The position numbers and the translations under genes were made by a program. Positions 42,451 to 52,179 of a DNA stretch of 64,000 bases are shown here, piece after piece. Each line of letters starts with the position of its first letter. Position 1 is the first letter of the stretch. The notes below the pieces were generated by a model. That model was given only the letters and a program-made list of their open reading frames with translations. It was not told the origin of the DNA and ran no database searches. This DNA is from Melittangium boletus DSM 14713. GTDB taxonomy: Bacteria > Myxococcota > Myxococcia > Myxococcales > Myxococcaceae. The stretch lies in NCBI RefSeq assembly GCF_002305855.1, contig NZ_CP022163.1, forward strand, positions 9,243,765 through 9,307,764, in the 5' to 3' direction.

Positions 42451-44464
42451 TTCGCTGGTGTGTCTGTCCCTCCTGGGCGCGATGAGCGTGCCCGTGCGCG
42501 CCGCGTACGCCTGTGGCCCCGACTTCCCCATTCAGTTGCTGGAGAACCGGGCCGTGACGCTCTCGGAGCTGCCGGACAGCACCTTCTTCTACGAGGCGGC
42601 CCGGTTCCTCCCGAAGCCCTCGGACGCCTTCCTCGTGGTCGAGAGAGAGGAGCCCGAGGGCGCCCGGACGGGCGGTGGCGCCCGGGAGACGACGCTGTAC
42701 GAAGCGGGCGCGCGGGCCTACCACGCCACCCGCCCGGAGGAGGCCGAGGCGCGCTTCCGGGAAGTGCTCGCGCTGCCCGAGGGGGAGCGCCGTCACTTCT
42801 CCACCTTCGCGGCCTTCATGCTGGGGCGTCTGACGCGCATGCCCGAGTCGGTCACCCACTACGCCGAGGTGCGCGAGCTGGCGCGCCAGGGCTTCGCGGA
42901 TCCGCTGGGGCTCGCGGTGGCGAGCCTCGGCGAGGAGGCGCGAGAGTATCGGGAGCTGGGGGAGGACGCGAAGGCCATCCAGCTCTACGCGGAACAGGCG
43001 GCCCACGGAAGCGGCTCGGGCGCGACCTCGCTGCTGTTCGTGGCCCGGTCGCTCGTGCGTGACGAGGCGCGGCTGCGGCGGGCCCTCCAGGATCCACTGG
43101 CGCAGCGCCTGCTCTCCACCTACGCCTGGACGCGCGGCCACGAGGAGGTGTGGTCGGAAGAGGAAAACCCCGCGACGCCCCTGCCCCTGGCCCAGCTCAT
43201 GGATCTGCTGGCCTCGGTGCCTGGACTGGCGGGCGCGGACCGGCTGGCCGCGACGGCGTGGCGCGAGGGCCGCTTCGATCTGGCCGAGCGTTTCGCCGGG
43301 CAGGAGCACACCCCGCTGGACGCGTGGGTCCGCGCGAAGCTGGCGATGCGGCGGGGAGAGCCGGCGGTGGCGGACCAGTGCCTCGCCGAGGCCGGGAATG
43401 GCTATCCAACGACGGAGGACTGGCAGACGGATCCCTACCTGCCCCGGCTGCGGCCCCGGATGTACGTGGAGGCGGAGCGGAGCCTGCTCGCGTTGATGCG
43501 CGACGACTTCCCGGGCGCGGCCGATCGCGCGTTGAGCAGTTGCTCCTGGCCGGACATCGCCTACGTGGCCGAGCGCGTGCTGTCGATGGAGGAGCTGCGG
43601 CGCTTCCTCGCGACCCACGCCGCGGACCCTCGGCTGCGGTGCCAACCGGAGTCCGCCTTCTACGTGGAGGAGGGCACGCCCCGGCCCACCGTGGAGGACT
43701 CCCTCCGTCCGCTGATCGGCCGGCGTCTGCTGCGCGATGGCCGGGGCGCCGAGGCCCTGGAGTTCTTCCGGAACACGCCCTGGGAGGCGCCGGCGTGGCG
43801 GTACGTGGCCTCGCTCGAACGGGCCCGCTCGGCCTGGACGAACGTGGACCAGGCCCGCTCGCTCTACGACGCGGCCCGGCTCGCCCGCTTCACCGGCATG
43901 GAGCTGTTGGGCACCGAGACCGCCCCGGACTGGGCCTGGGTCGCGGGCGAGTTCGACATGGAAGCACTCGCCGAGGAAGAAGCGACCCAGCGCATCGAGA
44001 AGCCCCTCGCGCTGGCCCACCTGCCCCTGATGTCCCAGGCGGAGCGGGAACGGCGGCGAGCCCATGCCCCCGAGCATTGGGTGCGCTTCCAGTACCGCCT
44101 CACGGCGGCGGATCTCGCCGAGAAGGCCGCCGGCCTGGTGCCACCCCGGAGTCAGGCCTATGCCTCACTGCTCTGCCAGGCCGCGCGGTTCAGCATGCGG
44201 GTCGAACCCGAGCGAAGCGAACGGCTCTGGCACACCTATGTGCGGCACGGAGCCTTCCTCCCGAACCTGCCCGATTCCTGGTTCGGCCAGGAGTGCCCCG
44301 CACCGGATTTCGAGCGGGCGCGCCATGCGAAGAGCGCCCTGTCCTCGCCGCCCCTCCGCAAGCGGACGCTGGCGGCGGTGTGCGGCGGCCTGCTGGTGCT
44401 CGGAGTGGGGCTCGCGGTCCTGATCCGCAAGCGACGGATGCTCGTGGATCAAGCCGCTCGGTAG
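42437..44464 (+). CDS. Exported TPR-like hypothetical protein with C-terminal membrane anchor
   Basis: A 675-residue protein. The TTG at 42437 with GAGG six bases upstream gives a signal peptide (LRLRDSLVCLSLLGAMSVPVRAAYA); GTG 42458 and ATG 42482 are alternatives. After CGPDFPIQLLENR the protein is helical, with TPR-like pairs such as EEAEARFREVLALP and DAKAIQLYAEQAAH. Near the C-terminus one membrane helix (LAAVCGGLLVLGVGLAVLI) is followed by basic residues, so the bulk is probably periplasmic. It overlaps the DUF3142 gene and runs 16 bases into the convergent hydrolase gene. I recognise no family; the pairing with the DUF3142 gene suggests joint function at the envelope. Confidence 0.78.
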   Translation: MRLRDSLVCLSLLGAMSVPVRAAYACGPDFPIQLLENRAVTLSELPDSTFFYEAARFLPKPSDAFLVVEREEPEGARTGGGARETTLYEAGARAYHATRPEEAEARFREVLALPEGERRHFSTFAAFMLGRLTRMPESVTHYAEVRELARQGFADPLGLAVASLGEEAREYRELGEDAKAIQLYAEQAAHGSGSGATSLLFVARSLVRDEARLRRALQDPLAQRLLSTYAWTRGHEEVWSEEENPATPLPLAQLMDLLASVPGLAGADRLAATAWREGRFDLAERFAGQEHTPLDAWVRAKLAMRRGEPAVADQCLAEAGNGYPTTEDWQTDPYLPRLRPRMYVEAERSLLALMRDDFPGAADRALSSCSWPDIAYVAERVLSMEELRRFLATHAADPRLRCQPESAFYVEEGTPRPTVEDSLRPLIGRRLLRDGRGAEALEFFRNTPWEAPAWRYVASLERARSAWTNVDQARSLYDAARLARFTGMELLGTETAPDWAWVAGEFDMEALAEEEATQRIEKPLALAHLPLMSQAERERRRAHAPEHWVRFQYRLTAADLAEKAAGLVPPRSQAYASLLCQAARFSMRVEPERSERLWHTYVRHGAFLPNLPDSWFGQECPAPDFERARHAKSALSSPPLRKRTLAAVCGGLLVLGVGLAVLIRKRRMLVDQAAR

Positions 44465-45258
44465 GCGCCCAGGAAACCCTCCAACTCGGCGTTGATCAGC
44501 TCCGCCTCCTCCACGGAGGACGTATGCCCGCCCCGGGGCAGCTTCACCAGGCGCGAGCCCGCGATGGCCCCGTGGATGCGCTCGGACTTGGCGGGCACCG
44601 TCGCCGTGTCCTCGGCACCCACCATGATCAGGGTCGGTGTGCGGATGAGCGACAGCTCCTCGTAGACGCTCTTCCTGCGGACGACGCCATTCACCGCGCG
44701 CCAGATGTCCTTGCGGATCTCCGCCAGTTGGCGCTCCCACACCGCCCGCTCGGCCGAGCGCGAGGCGTCCTCCAGGAACGTGCGGCCGAACATGATGGGC
44801 ATGACGCGCCCGGTGACCCACCGCATCCCGAACCAGCGCGCCACGAAGTTGAGCAGGTGGTAGCGCGGCACGTTCACCGCGGGCTCGGGGTCCGCCGATG
44901 TCTCCAACAGCACGAGCGAGCGCAGCAGCTCCGGCCGCCGCGCCGCCAACCGCATCCCCACGAAACCGCCCATGGACAGGCCCACGAAGTGACAGGGACC
45001 CACCCCCAGTTGCTCGATGAGCGCCACCCCGTCCGAGTACACCGTCTCCATGTCCACGGTCTCCACCCCGCCCACCTCGCTGCGGCCCTGACCCCGGTGA
45101 TCGTAGGCGATGCAGCGGTAGCGGTCCTTCAGCGCCGCCACCTGCTTGTCGAACATCCGGCAGCTCCACAGCAGGCCGTGGCTGAACACGACGGGCTCAC
45201 CCGAGCCTCCCGAATCCTCGTAGTACAGACGGGTGCCGTTGACGTTCAGGAAGGGCAT
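44449..45258 (-). CDS. Alpha/beta-fold hydrolase
   Basis: A 269-residue cytoplasmic alpha/beta hydrolase of the epoxide hydrolase/lactonase-like group. The opening is MPFLNVNGTRLYYEDSGGSG; the oxyanion strand is VVFSHGLLWSCRMF, then AYDHRGQGRSE, the nucleophile elbow GLSMGGFVG (Ser), an acid in MVGAEDTATVP and a final His in LPRGGHTSSVE. The catalytic set is complete. Similarity to 3-oxoadipate enol-lactonase-like enzymes is general and does not fix the substrate. It ends inside the 3' end of the convergent TPR-like gene (16-base overlap). The start is at ATG 45258, 144 bases from the divergent NfeD gene. Confidence 0.88.
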   Translation of the reverse strand: MPFLNVNGTRLYYEDSGGSGEPVVFSHGLLWSCRMFDKQVAALKDRYRCIAYDHRGQGRSEVGGVETVDMETVYSDGVALIEQLGVGPCHFVGLSMGGFVGMRLAARRPELLRSLVLLETSADPEPAVNVPRYHLLNFVARWFGMRWVTGRVMPIMFGRTFLEDASRSAERAVWERQLAEIRKDIWRAVNGVVRRKSVYEELSLIRTPTLIMVGAEDTATVPAKSERIHGAIAGSRLVKLPRGGHTSSVEEAELINAELEGFLGAYRAA

Positions 45259-45402
45259 GCGCGGGTTCCTCGGAAGAAGGGAAAACGAAGGCCGGGCAGC
45301 CTAGCGTGCCGCTCTCCATAAAAAAGAAGAGTCCGCTCGGGCCGCTGGCGCCATGGCGCGCCCCGGTGGCACACTCGGGCCCTACTCCGGGGGAGGGCGC
45401 AC

Positions 45403-45882
45403 ATGGACATTCAGGCGTGGCACTTGTGGGTTCTCGCCGCCATCGCCGCGGGCACGCTGGAGATGATGCTGCCCGGCTTCGTGATGCTCTGGTTCGGCGT
45501 GGGCTCACTCGCGGCCGCGCTGATGGCCGCCGTGGGATTCGGGCTCCAGGGCCAGTTCGCTGTCTTCTCACTCGTCTCCCTGGGCCTTTTCGCGTCCTCG
45601 CGCACCCTCTTCAAGAAGGCCTTCATGCGCGGCGCCTCGCCCATGAAGACGGGGGTGGCGGCCATGGTGGGCCAGGAAGCCGTGGTAACGGAATCGCTCG
45701 TGGAAGGCGTGGGCGGCACCGTGCGCATCAACGGGGAGCTCTGGTCGGCGCGCCCGCTGGGCGGCGAGGTGGCCGAGGGCGAGCGCGTCATCGTCGAGCA
45801 GGTGGAAGGCTTGAAGTTGTGGGTGCGGCGCCCCGCCGTCTCCCTGGAAATATCTCCGAGCAGAAAGAAAGAAGGTCGTTAG
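45403..45882 (+). CDS. NfeD family membrane protein
   Basis: A 159-residue NfeD-like protein: three hydrophobic segments in the first 75 residues (LWVLAAIAAGTLEMMLPGFV, VGSLAAALMAAVGFGL, FAVFSLVSLGLFASS), then a soluble OB-fold domain (GQEAVVTESLVEGVGGTVRI, then NGELWSARPL, and VEQVEGLKLWVRR). NfeD proteins partner with SPFH/stomatin proteins in membrane microdomains and quality control. The SPFH gene follows directly, its ATG at the base after this stop. This is the short NfeD1b form without the ClpP-like protease domain. Confidence 0.9.
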   Translation: MDIQAWHLWVLAAIAAGTLEMMLPGFVMLWFGVGSLAAALMAAVGFGLQGQFAVFSLVSLGLFASSRTLFKKAFMRGASPMKTGVAAMVGQEAVVTESLVEGVGGTVRINGELWSARPLGGEVAEGERVIVEQVEGLKLWVRRPAVSLEISPSRKKEGR

Positions 45883-46962
45883 ATGATGGGTCCCGCTCTT
45901 GTCGTCATCTTCGCGGTCGCCGTGGTGTTCGCCATGGTGAAGGGACTGCGAATCGTTCCCCAGGCCAAGGTCATGGTCGTGGAGCGGCTGGGCAAGTTCC
46001 ACCACGTGGCCAGCAGCGGGTTGAACATCCTCATCCCGTTCTTCGACGCCCCGCGCGCCATGGAGATGCGCGTGGGCAACCGCTTCTATCGCAGCCACCT
46101 GGTGGACATGCGCGAGCAGGTCATGGGCTTCGAGACCGTGCAGGTCATCACCCATGACAACGTCACCATGGAGGTGGGCTCGGTCATCTACTACCAGATC
46201 GTGGATCCGGGCCGGGCGCTCTACGCCGTGGAGAACCTGGCGCTGGCCATCGAGCAGCTCACCATGACCAACCTGCGCAACATCATGGGCGGGCTGACGT
46301 TGGATCAGACGCTCACCAGCCGCGAGACGGTCAACAACAAGCTGCGCGCGGTGCTGGACGAGGCCACCGAGAAGTGGGGCGTGAAGGTGACGCGCGTGGA
46401 GCTGCGCGAGATCGAGCCGCCCGCGGCCATCAAGGACGCCATGGCCAAGCAGATGACCGCCGAGCGCGAGCGTCGCGCCGAGGTCACCAAGGCCGAGGGC
46501 GACAAGGCCGCCGCCATCCTCTCCGCGGAGGGCGAGAAGATCTCCCGCATCCTGCGCGCCGAGGCCGAGCGTGACGCGGAAGTGGCCCGCGCCGAGGGCC
46601 GCAAGCGCGCCACCCTGCTGGACGCCGAGGCCAAGTCCGAGGCCACCCGGCTCGTCTTCGAGGCCATCCACGCCGGAGGCGCCACCCCCGAGGTGCTCGC
46701 GCTGCGCTACATGGAAACCCTCCAGGAGCTGGGCAAGGGCGACAACAAGATCTTCATCCCCTACGAGGCCACGGCCGTGCTGGGCAGCGTCGCGGCGCTC
46801 AAGGAGGTGTTCTCCCAGGAGGGGAGCGCCACCGCGCCCACCCCGCGCCCCTCGGCTCCCAGCGCCGCGGCCCTGAGCGCCCAGTCCCTCTCCCGCTCCG
46901 TGACCGCCTCCGCCCAGCCCGTGACGGTGCGCGGCCGTCCCGCCTTTCCCTCCGAGGAATAA
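45883..46962 (+). CDS. SPFH/band-7 stomatin-like protein (QmcA type)
   Basis: A 359-residue membrane-associated SPFH protein. The N-terminal helix (ALVVIFAVAVVFAMVKGL) anchors it. The band-7 domain follows (VPQAKVMVVERLGKFHHVAS, SGLNILIPFFD, DNVTMEVGSVIYYQIVDP). Then a long Ala/Glu/Lys/Arg coiled coil runs to about residue 260 (AKQMTAERERRAEVTKAEGD, KAAAILSAEGE), with a final GDNKIFIPYEATAVLGS motif typical of QmcA/stomatin-like proteins. It pairs with NfeD immediately upstream. It probably assembles large membrane rings; such a ring is known for QmcA-like and HflKC proteins. Confidence 0.92.
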   Translation: MMGPALVVIFAVAVVFAMVKGLRIVPQAKVMVVERLGKFHHVASSGLNILIPFFDAPRAMEMRVGNRFYRSHLVDMREQVMGFETVQVITHDNVTMEVGSVIYYQIVDPGRALYAVENLALAIEQLTMTNLRNIMGGLTLDQTLTSRETVNNKLRAVLDEATEKWGVKVTRVELREIEPPAAIKDAMAKQMTAERERRAEVTKAEGDKAAAILSAEGEKISRILRAEAERDAEVARAEGRKRATLLDAEAKSEATRLVFEAIHAGGATPEVLALRYMETLQELGKGDNKIFIPYEATAVLGSVAALKEVFSQEGSATAPTPRPSAPSAAALSAQSLSRSVTASAQPVTVRGRPAFPSEE

Positions 46963-46972
46963 GGAGGAAGAC

Positions 46973-47437
46973 GTGTCCGGAAACCTGGAGCAGTTGCTCG
47001 CCGAAGAAGCCGAGTTGCAGTTCGACCACCTGAGCCACGAGGACGTGCTCGCGCTGGGGCTCCATCTGCTCGAGCGCGTGCGGCGCGAGCGCCTGCCGGT
47101 GGTGGTGGATGTGACGTTCTCCGGGCTCACCGTGTTGCAGTGCGCGCTGCCCGGCAGCCGTCCGGACAACCTGGACTGGGTGCGGCGCAAGAAGAACACC
47201 GTGAGCCGCTTCTGGCACAGCTCGTTCTACATGGGCCGCTACTACGCCACCAAGGGCATGAGCCTCACCGACAAGCCGCACATCGACGCCTCCGAGTACG
47301 TGGACCATGGCGGCAGCTTCCCCCTGCTGCTGCGAGGGCTCGGATGCGTGGGCAGCATCACCGTGTCCGGACTCGCGCAGGACGAGGACCATGCGCTGGT
47401 GGTCTCGGTCCTGCGCGAATGGCGGGCGAGCCGCTGA
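46973..47437 (+). CDS. UPF0303/heme-degrading-domain family protein
   Basis: A 154-residue protein of the UPF0303 group (GlcG/HbpS-like fold). It has the pattern LPVVVDVTFSGLTVLQCALP, followed by DNLDWVRRKKNTVSRFWHSS, and GGSFPLLLRGLGCVGSITVSG. GTG 46973 is preceded by AAGGAGGAAG, a strong ribosome-binding site. It is 10 bases after the SPFH gene and may belong to that transcript, though functional linkage is not known. HbpS-like proteins bind heme or act as sensors; this is family knowledge, not shown here. It is convergent with sodC, three bases apart. Confidence 0.85.
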   Translation: MSGNLEQLLAEEAELQFDHLSHEDVLALGLHLLERVRRERLPVVVDVTFSGLTVLQCALPGSRPDNLDWVRRKKNTVSRFWHSSFYMGRYYATKGMSLTDKPHIDASEYVDHGGSFPLLLRGLGCVGSITVSGLAQDEDHALVVSVLREWRASR

Positions 47438-47440
47438 GGC

Positions 47441-47962
47441 CTACTTCGCGACGATGACGCCGCACGCGAAGCGGCCACCCGCGTTGCCCGCCGGGTTGCT
47501 GACGAGGTCATCCTCGCTCGCGTGGATGATGATCGCCCTGCCGATCACGTCCTCGGCCGAACCATCGCCAATCTTCCACGCGCTCTTGGTGAGGGACAGC
47601 GTGCCCTTGCCGTCATCATTGATCTGGATGTTGCCCAGGTCGCCCAGGTGGTGGTTGGGATCGGCCGGGCCATGGTCCTTGGACGTGGGATTCCAGTGGG
47701 CCCCGGCGCTGGACGCGTCGGCGGCGCTGCAGTCGCCCGTCTCGTGGATGTGGGCGCCGTGCAGACCCGGGGTGGAGCCTTGCACCTCCAGCGTGAGCTT
47801 CACCCCATCATCGACCTCGGAGAACTCGGCCGAGCCCGTAGTGCTGCTGCCACTGCGGCTCTCGAGGGTGGCGATGGCGTGCTTGCTCGTACCGCAAGCG
47901 GACAGGGCGAACGCCGCGGCGAGGAGGGTGATGCGCGAGCTGATGGCGAAGGAGTTCTTCAT
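47441..47962 (-). CDS. sodC: Cu/Zn superoxide dismutase, lipoprotein form
   Basis: A 173-residue SodC homologue with an N-terminal lipoprotein signal (LLAAAFALSAC, Cys about 23). The copper and zinc ligands are in place: GLHGAHIHETGDC (two His plus the disulphide Cys), AGAHWNP, HHLGDLGN with His and Asp, and IIIHASEDD with the last His. GGRFACGVI supplies the second disulphide Cys. It removes superoxide at the periplasmic face, protecting against oxidative burst or self-generated radicals. The gene is monocistronic with a 3-base gap to the convergent UPF0303 gene. Confidence 0.93.
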   Translation of the reverse strand: MKNSFAISSRITLLAAAFALSACGTSKHAIATLESRSGSSTTGSAEFSEVDDGVKLTLEVQGSTPGLHGAHIHETGDCSAADASSAGAHWNPTSKDHGPADPNHHLGDLGNIQINDDGKGTLSLTKSAWKIGDGSAEDVIGRAIIIHASEDDLVSNPAGNAGGRFACGVIVAK

Positions 47963-48265
47963 GGCGGGCTCCAGGGAAACGAAACGAGGGGACTGAGATT
48001 CGCCGCCCTAGCTACCCGGCTCCACGCTCTCCATCCAATGGAACAAGAGGGCTCGCGCGAGGGGTGTGGCATGTCCGACGATTCACTCCGGGATTGCGCG
48101 GAGGCCGCGTGAGGTTTAAGAATCCATGAGGCCCCTGGGTCGGGGCGCTGTTCGCACACGAGGCTTCGCACTCCATTGAAGATCCACTCCTGAATCGTCG
48201 GCGCTGTCTTCCAGCCACCCCACCGGGTCCCTCGTGCGCGCCCGGTCACGATTCCGGAGTTCCTT
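47963..48265. other. Intergenic region between sodC and the ABC-F gene
   Basis: About 300 bases between divergent genes. They must contain both promoters. I see no significant coding frame, no strong hairpin and no clear operator. A run near 48110-48125 (GAGGTTTAAGAATCC) is the only AT-leaning piece and might belong to a promoter. Confidence 0.5.
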
Positions 48266-49768
<1,503 letters not shown>

Positions 49769-49774
49769 CGCGGC

Positions 49775-50383
49775 TCAGGGCACGGTGTCGAGCGTGGTGC
49801 GCGTGAAGGAGGGCCGCGCGGAGATCGTGGCCAGCCAGGCGCCCAACGCTGGATACCGTGCCCGCCAGTCGTGCGGGTAGCGGAAGTCCAGGTACTCCAA
49901 CGCCACGCCCACCGCGAGGTCCGCCAGGCTGAACCGGTCCCCGACGAAGAAGCCCCTCGACGTGTCCGCCTGGGCGAGCGCGTCGAGCACCCGGGCGATT
50001 CGCCGCTCCTCCCACGCCAGGGTCTCCGGGGAGCGCTGGGCCTCGGGGCGGCGGTGCTCCAGCAGCCGGTTGACGAGGGCCTGGAGCAGACCATCGGCGA
50101 GCGACGTCCAGTGCAGCACGTCCCACCGGGCCTCGCCGCGCGCGGGCAGCAGGGGCTCGCCCGAGAGCCCATCCAGGTACTCCAGGATGACGGGGGAGTC
50201 GATCATCGTGCGCCCGTTGTCGAGCCGCAGCACGGGCACCTTGCCCAGGGGGGTCAGGCCCTGGACCTGGCTGTCGAGGGCACGAGGGTTTTCCCGCACG
50301 AATTCATAGGGCAACTGCTTCTCGTCGAGCAGGACGCGCACCTTGCGCACGTAGGGAGACGTCATCGAACCATGGAGTTTCAT
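49775..50383 (-). CDS. Glutathione S-transferase family protein
   Basis: A 202-residue GST. The thioredoxin-fold N-terminus is MKLHGSMTSPYVRKVRVLLD with Ser/Pro-Tyr at the active-site turn, then PLGKVPVLRLDNG with the cis-Pro and MIDSPVILEYLDG with the Glu/Ser pair that binds the gamma-glutamyl end. The helical C-domain contains FFVGDRFSLADLAVGVALEY, the usual N-capping motif. Its ATG overlaps the upstream ABC exporter gene stop by four bases, so it is the third gene of an operon with the ABC pair. Together they may detoxify and export compounds; this is inference from coupling. Confidence 0.9.
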   Translation of the reverse strand: MKLHGSMTSPYVRKVRVLLDEKQLPYEFVRENPRALDSQVQGLTPLGKVPVLRLDNGRTMIDSPVILEYLDGLSGEPLLPARGEARWDVLHWTSLADGLLQALVNRLLEHRRPEAQRSPETLAWEERRIARVLDALAQADTSRGFFVGDRFSLADLAVGVALEYLDFRYPHDWRARYPALGAWLATISARPSFTRTTLDTVP

Positions 50384-52179
50384 CGAGGGCCTTCCGGCTT
50401 GAGGAACTGCTGTCCGTACATCTCCGCGTACACACCCGCGCGCGCCATCAACTCCTCGTGCGTGCCTTGCTCGAGGAGCCGCCCTTTCTCGAGGACGAGG
50501 ATGAGGTCCGCGTTGCGGATGGTGCTCAGCCGGTGCGCGATGACGACACTGGTGCGGTCCGCGAGCAACGACGTCAACGCGCGCTGGATGAGGGCCTCCG
50601 TCCGCGTGTCGATGTTGGCGGTGGCCTCGTCGAGGATCAGCACGCGCGGATCCGCGAGGACGGCGCGGGCGAACGACAGGAGCTGGCGCTGGCCCTGGCT
50701 CAACGCCGTGGACCCTCCGCCCAGCTCCGTGTCGTAGCCCTTGGGCAGGGCGACGATGAAGTCGTGCGCGAGGACGGCGCGCGCGGCGGCCTCGATCCGC
50801 TCGCGGCTCGCGTCCGGCCGGCCATAGGCGATGTTCTCCGCGATGGTGCCCGAGAAGAGGACGGGCTCCTGGAGCACCGTCGCCATCTGGTGCCGCAGGC
50901 TCGCCCGCGTCAGGGCGCGCACATCGTGCCCATCGAGCCGCACCGTCCCCTCCGTGGCGTCGTAGAAGCGGGGCAGCAGGCTCGCCACCGTCGTCTTCCC
51001 CGCGCCCGTGCGGCCCACCAGCGCCACGGTCTGGCCGGGTTCGACCTCGAAGCTCAGCTCGTGCAGCACCGGGTGGGCCGGGTCGTACGCGAACGACACC
51101 CGATCGAAGGTGATGCGCCCCTCCGCCCGCCCGAGCGCGAGCGCGTCCGGCGCGTCGGCCGGCTCCCGCGCCTCGTCGAGGATCGCGTAGACGCGCTCGG
51201 CGCCCGCGAGCGCCGACTGCATCAGCGTGTAGACCGAGGAGGCCATCTGCAGCGGCCGGAAGAACTGCTGGGTGTAGATCAGGAACGCCGCCACCAGGCC
51301 CACGCTCAGCTGTCCCTCGAGCACCCGGTATCCGCCGTAGCCCATCACCAGCGCGGTGGAGAGCGTGGAGAGCACGTCGATCACCGGCGAGAAGGCCGAG
51401 GTGATGCCCATGGCGGAGACGTTCGCGTCCCGGTTGGCCGCGTTCTTCTGCCGGAAGCGTTGGATGTTGACCTCGGTGCGGTTGAACGCCTGGGCCTGCC
51501 GCACGCCGCTCAGTTCCTCCTGGAGCCCCGCCGTCACGTCGCCCACCGTCTCGCGCGTCTTGCGGTAGGCCCGCCGGGCACGGGCGGCGAAGAACCAGGT
51601 GGTGAGCAACATCACCGGGATGATGGAGAAACAGGCCAGCGCCAGGGGCACATCGAGCCAGATCATCGCCACCATCACGCCCACCAGTCCCATCAAGGAA
51701 CCCAGCAACTGGGTGAGCCCCTGCCCGAAGAACTGGTTGATGAGATCCACGTCTCCCAGCAGGCGGCTCATCAAGTCCCCCAGGGGCCGCCGGTCCAGGT
51801 ACGACAGCGGCAGCGCCTGGAGTTGTTCGAAGAGCCGCATCCGCAACGAGGCGAGGACCCGCTGCCCCGCCAGACCGATGCGCCGCGTCTGCTGCTGCTG
51901 GGCGACCAGCCCGACGCCATAGACGACGAGGAGGGCCACCAGGGTGCGCAGCAGGCTCCACCCATCCCCTCCCCCGATGTCGTGGTCGATGGCGTAGCCC
52001 ACCAGGAAGGGCCCCACCGCCTGCGCCACCGCGCCCAGGAGGATGAACCCCAGGGCGATCAACAGGGGGCGGAAGTAGGGCCTCGTCTCGCCCAGGAGCC
52101 GGCGCGCCACCGCGCCACGGTCGCGCGCGGGCACATCCTCCAGTTCCGCCAGGCCACTCAAGTCCGAGCTCCGTCTCAT
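50380..52179 (-). CDS. ABC exporter half-transporter, catalytically complete partner (SmdB/MdlB-like)
   Basis: A 599-residue half-transporter: six membrane helices in residues about 35-320, then an ATPase domain with Walker A GRTGAGKTT, signature LSQGQRQLLSF, Walker B VLILDEATANID (catalytic Glu kept), and switch His in AHRLSTI. It is the second gene of a heterodimer pair, with a four-base overlap to the preceding gene. Its ATP site is canonical, while the partner has Asp instead of the catalytic Glu. Heterodimeric exporters of this kind export drugs or lipids. A noncanonical signature (SQG) places its composite site next to the partner's Walker A. Confidence 0.9.
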   Translation of the reverse strand: MRRSSDLSGLAELEDVPARDRGAVARRLLGETRPYFRPLLIALGFILLGAVAQAVGPFLVGYAIDHDIGGGDGWSLLRTLVALLVVYGVGLVAQQQQTRRIGLAGQRVLASLRMRLFEQLQALPLSYLDRRPLGDLMSRLLGDVDLINQFFGQGLTQLLGSLMGLVGVMVAMIWLDVPLALACFSIIPVMLLTTWFFAARARRAYRKTRETVGDVTAGLQEELSGVRQAQAFNRTEVNIQRFRQKNAANRDANVSAMGITSAFSPVIDVLSTLSTALVMGYGGYRVLEGQLSVGLVAAFLIYTQQFFRPLQMASSVYTLMQSALAGAERVYAILDEAREPADAPDALALGRAEGRITFDRVSFAYDPAHPVLHELSFEVEPGQTVALVGRTGAGKTTVASLLPRFYDATEGTVRLDGHDVRALTRASLRHQMATVLQEPVLFSGTIAENIAYGRPDASRERIEAAARAVLAHDFIVALPKGYDTELGGGSTALSQGQRQLLSFARAVLADPRVLILDEATANIDTRTEALIQRALTSLLADRTSVVIAHRLSTIRNADLILVLEKGRLLEQGTHEELMARAGVYAEMYGQQFLKPEGPR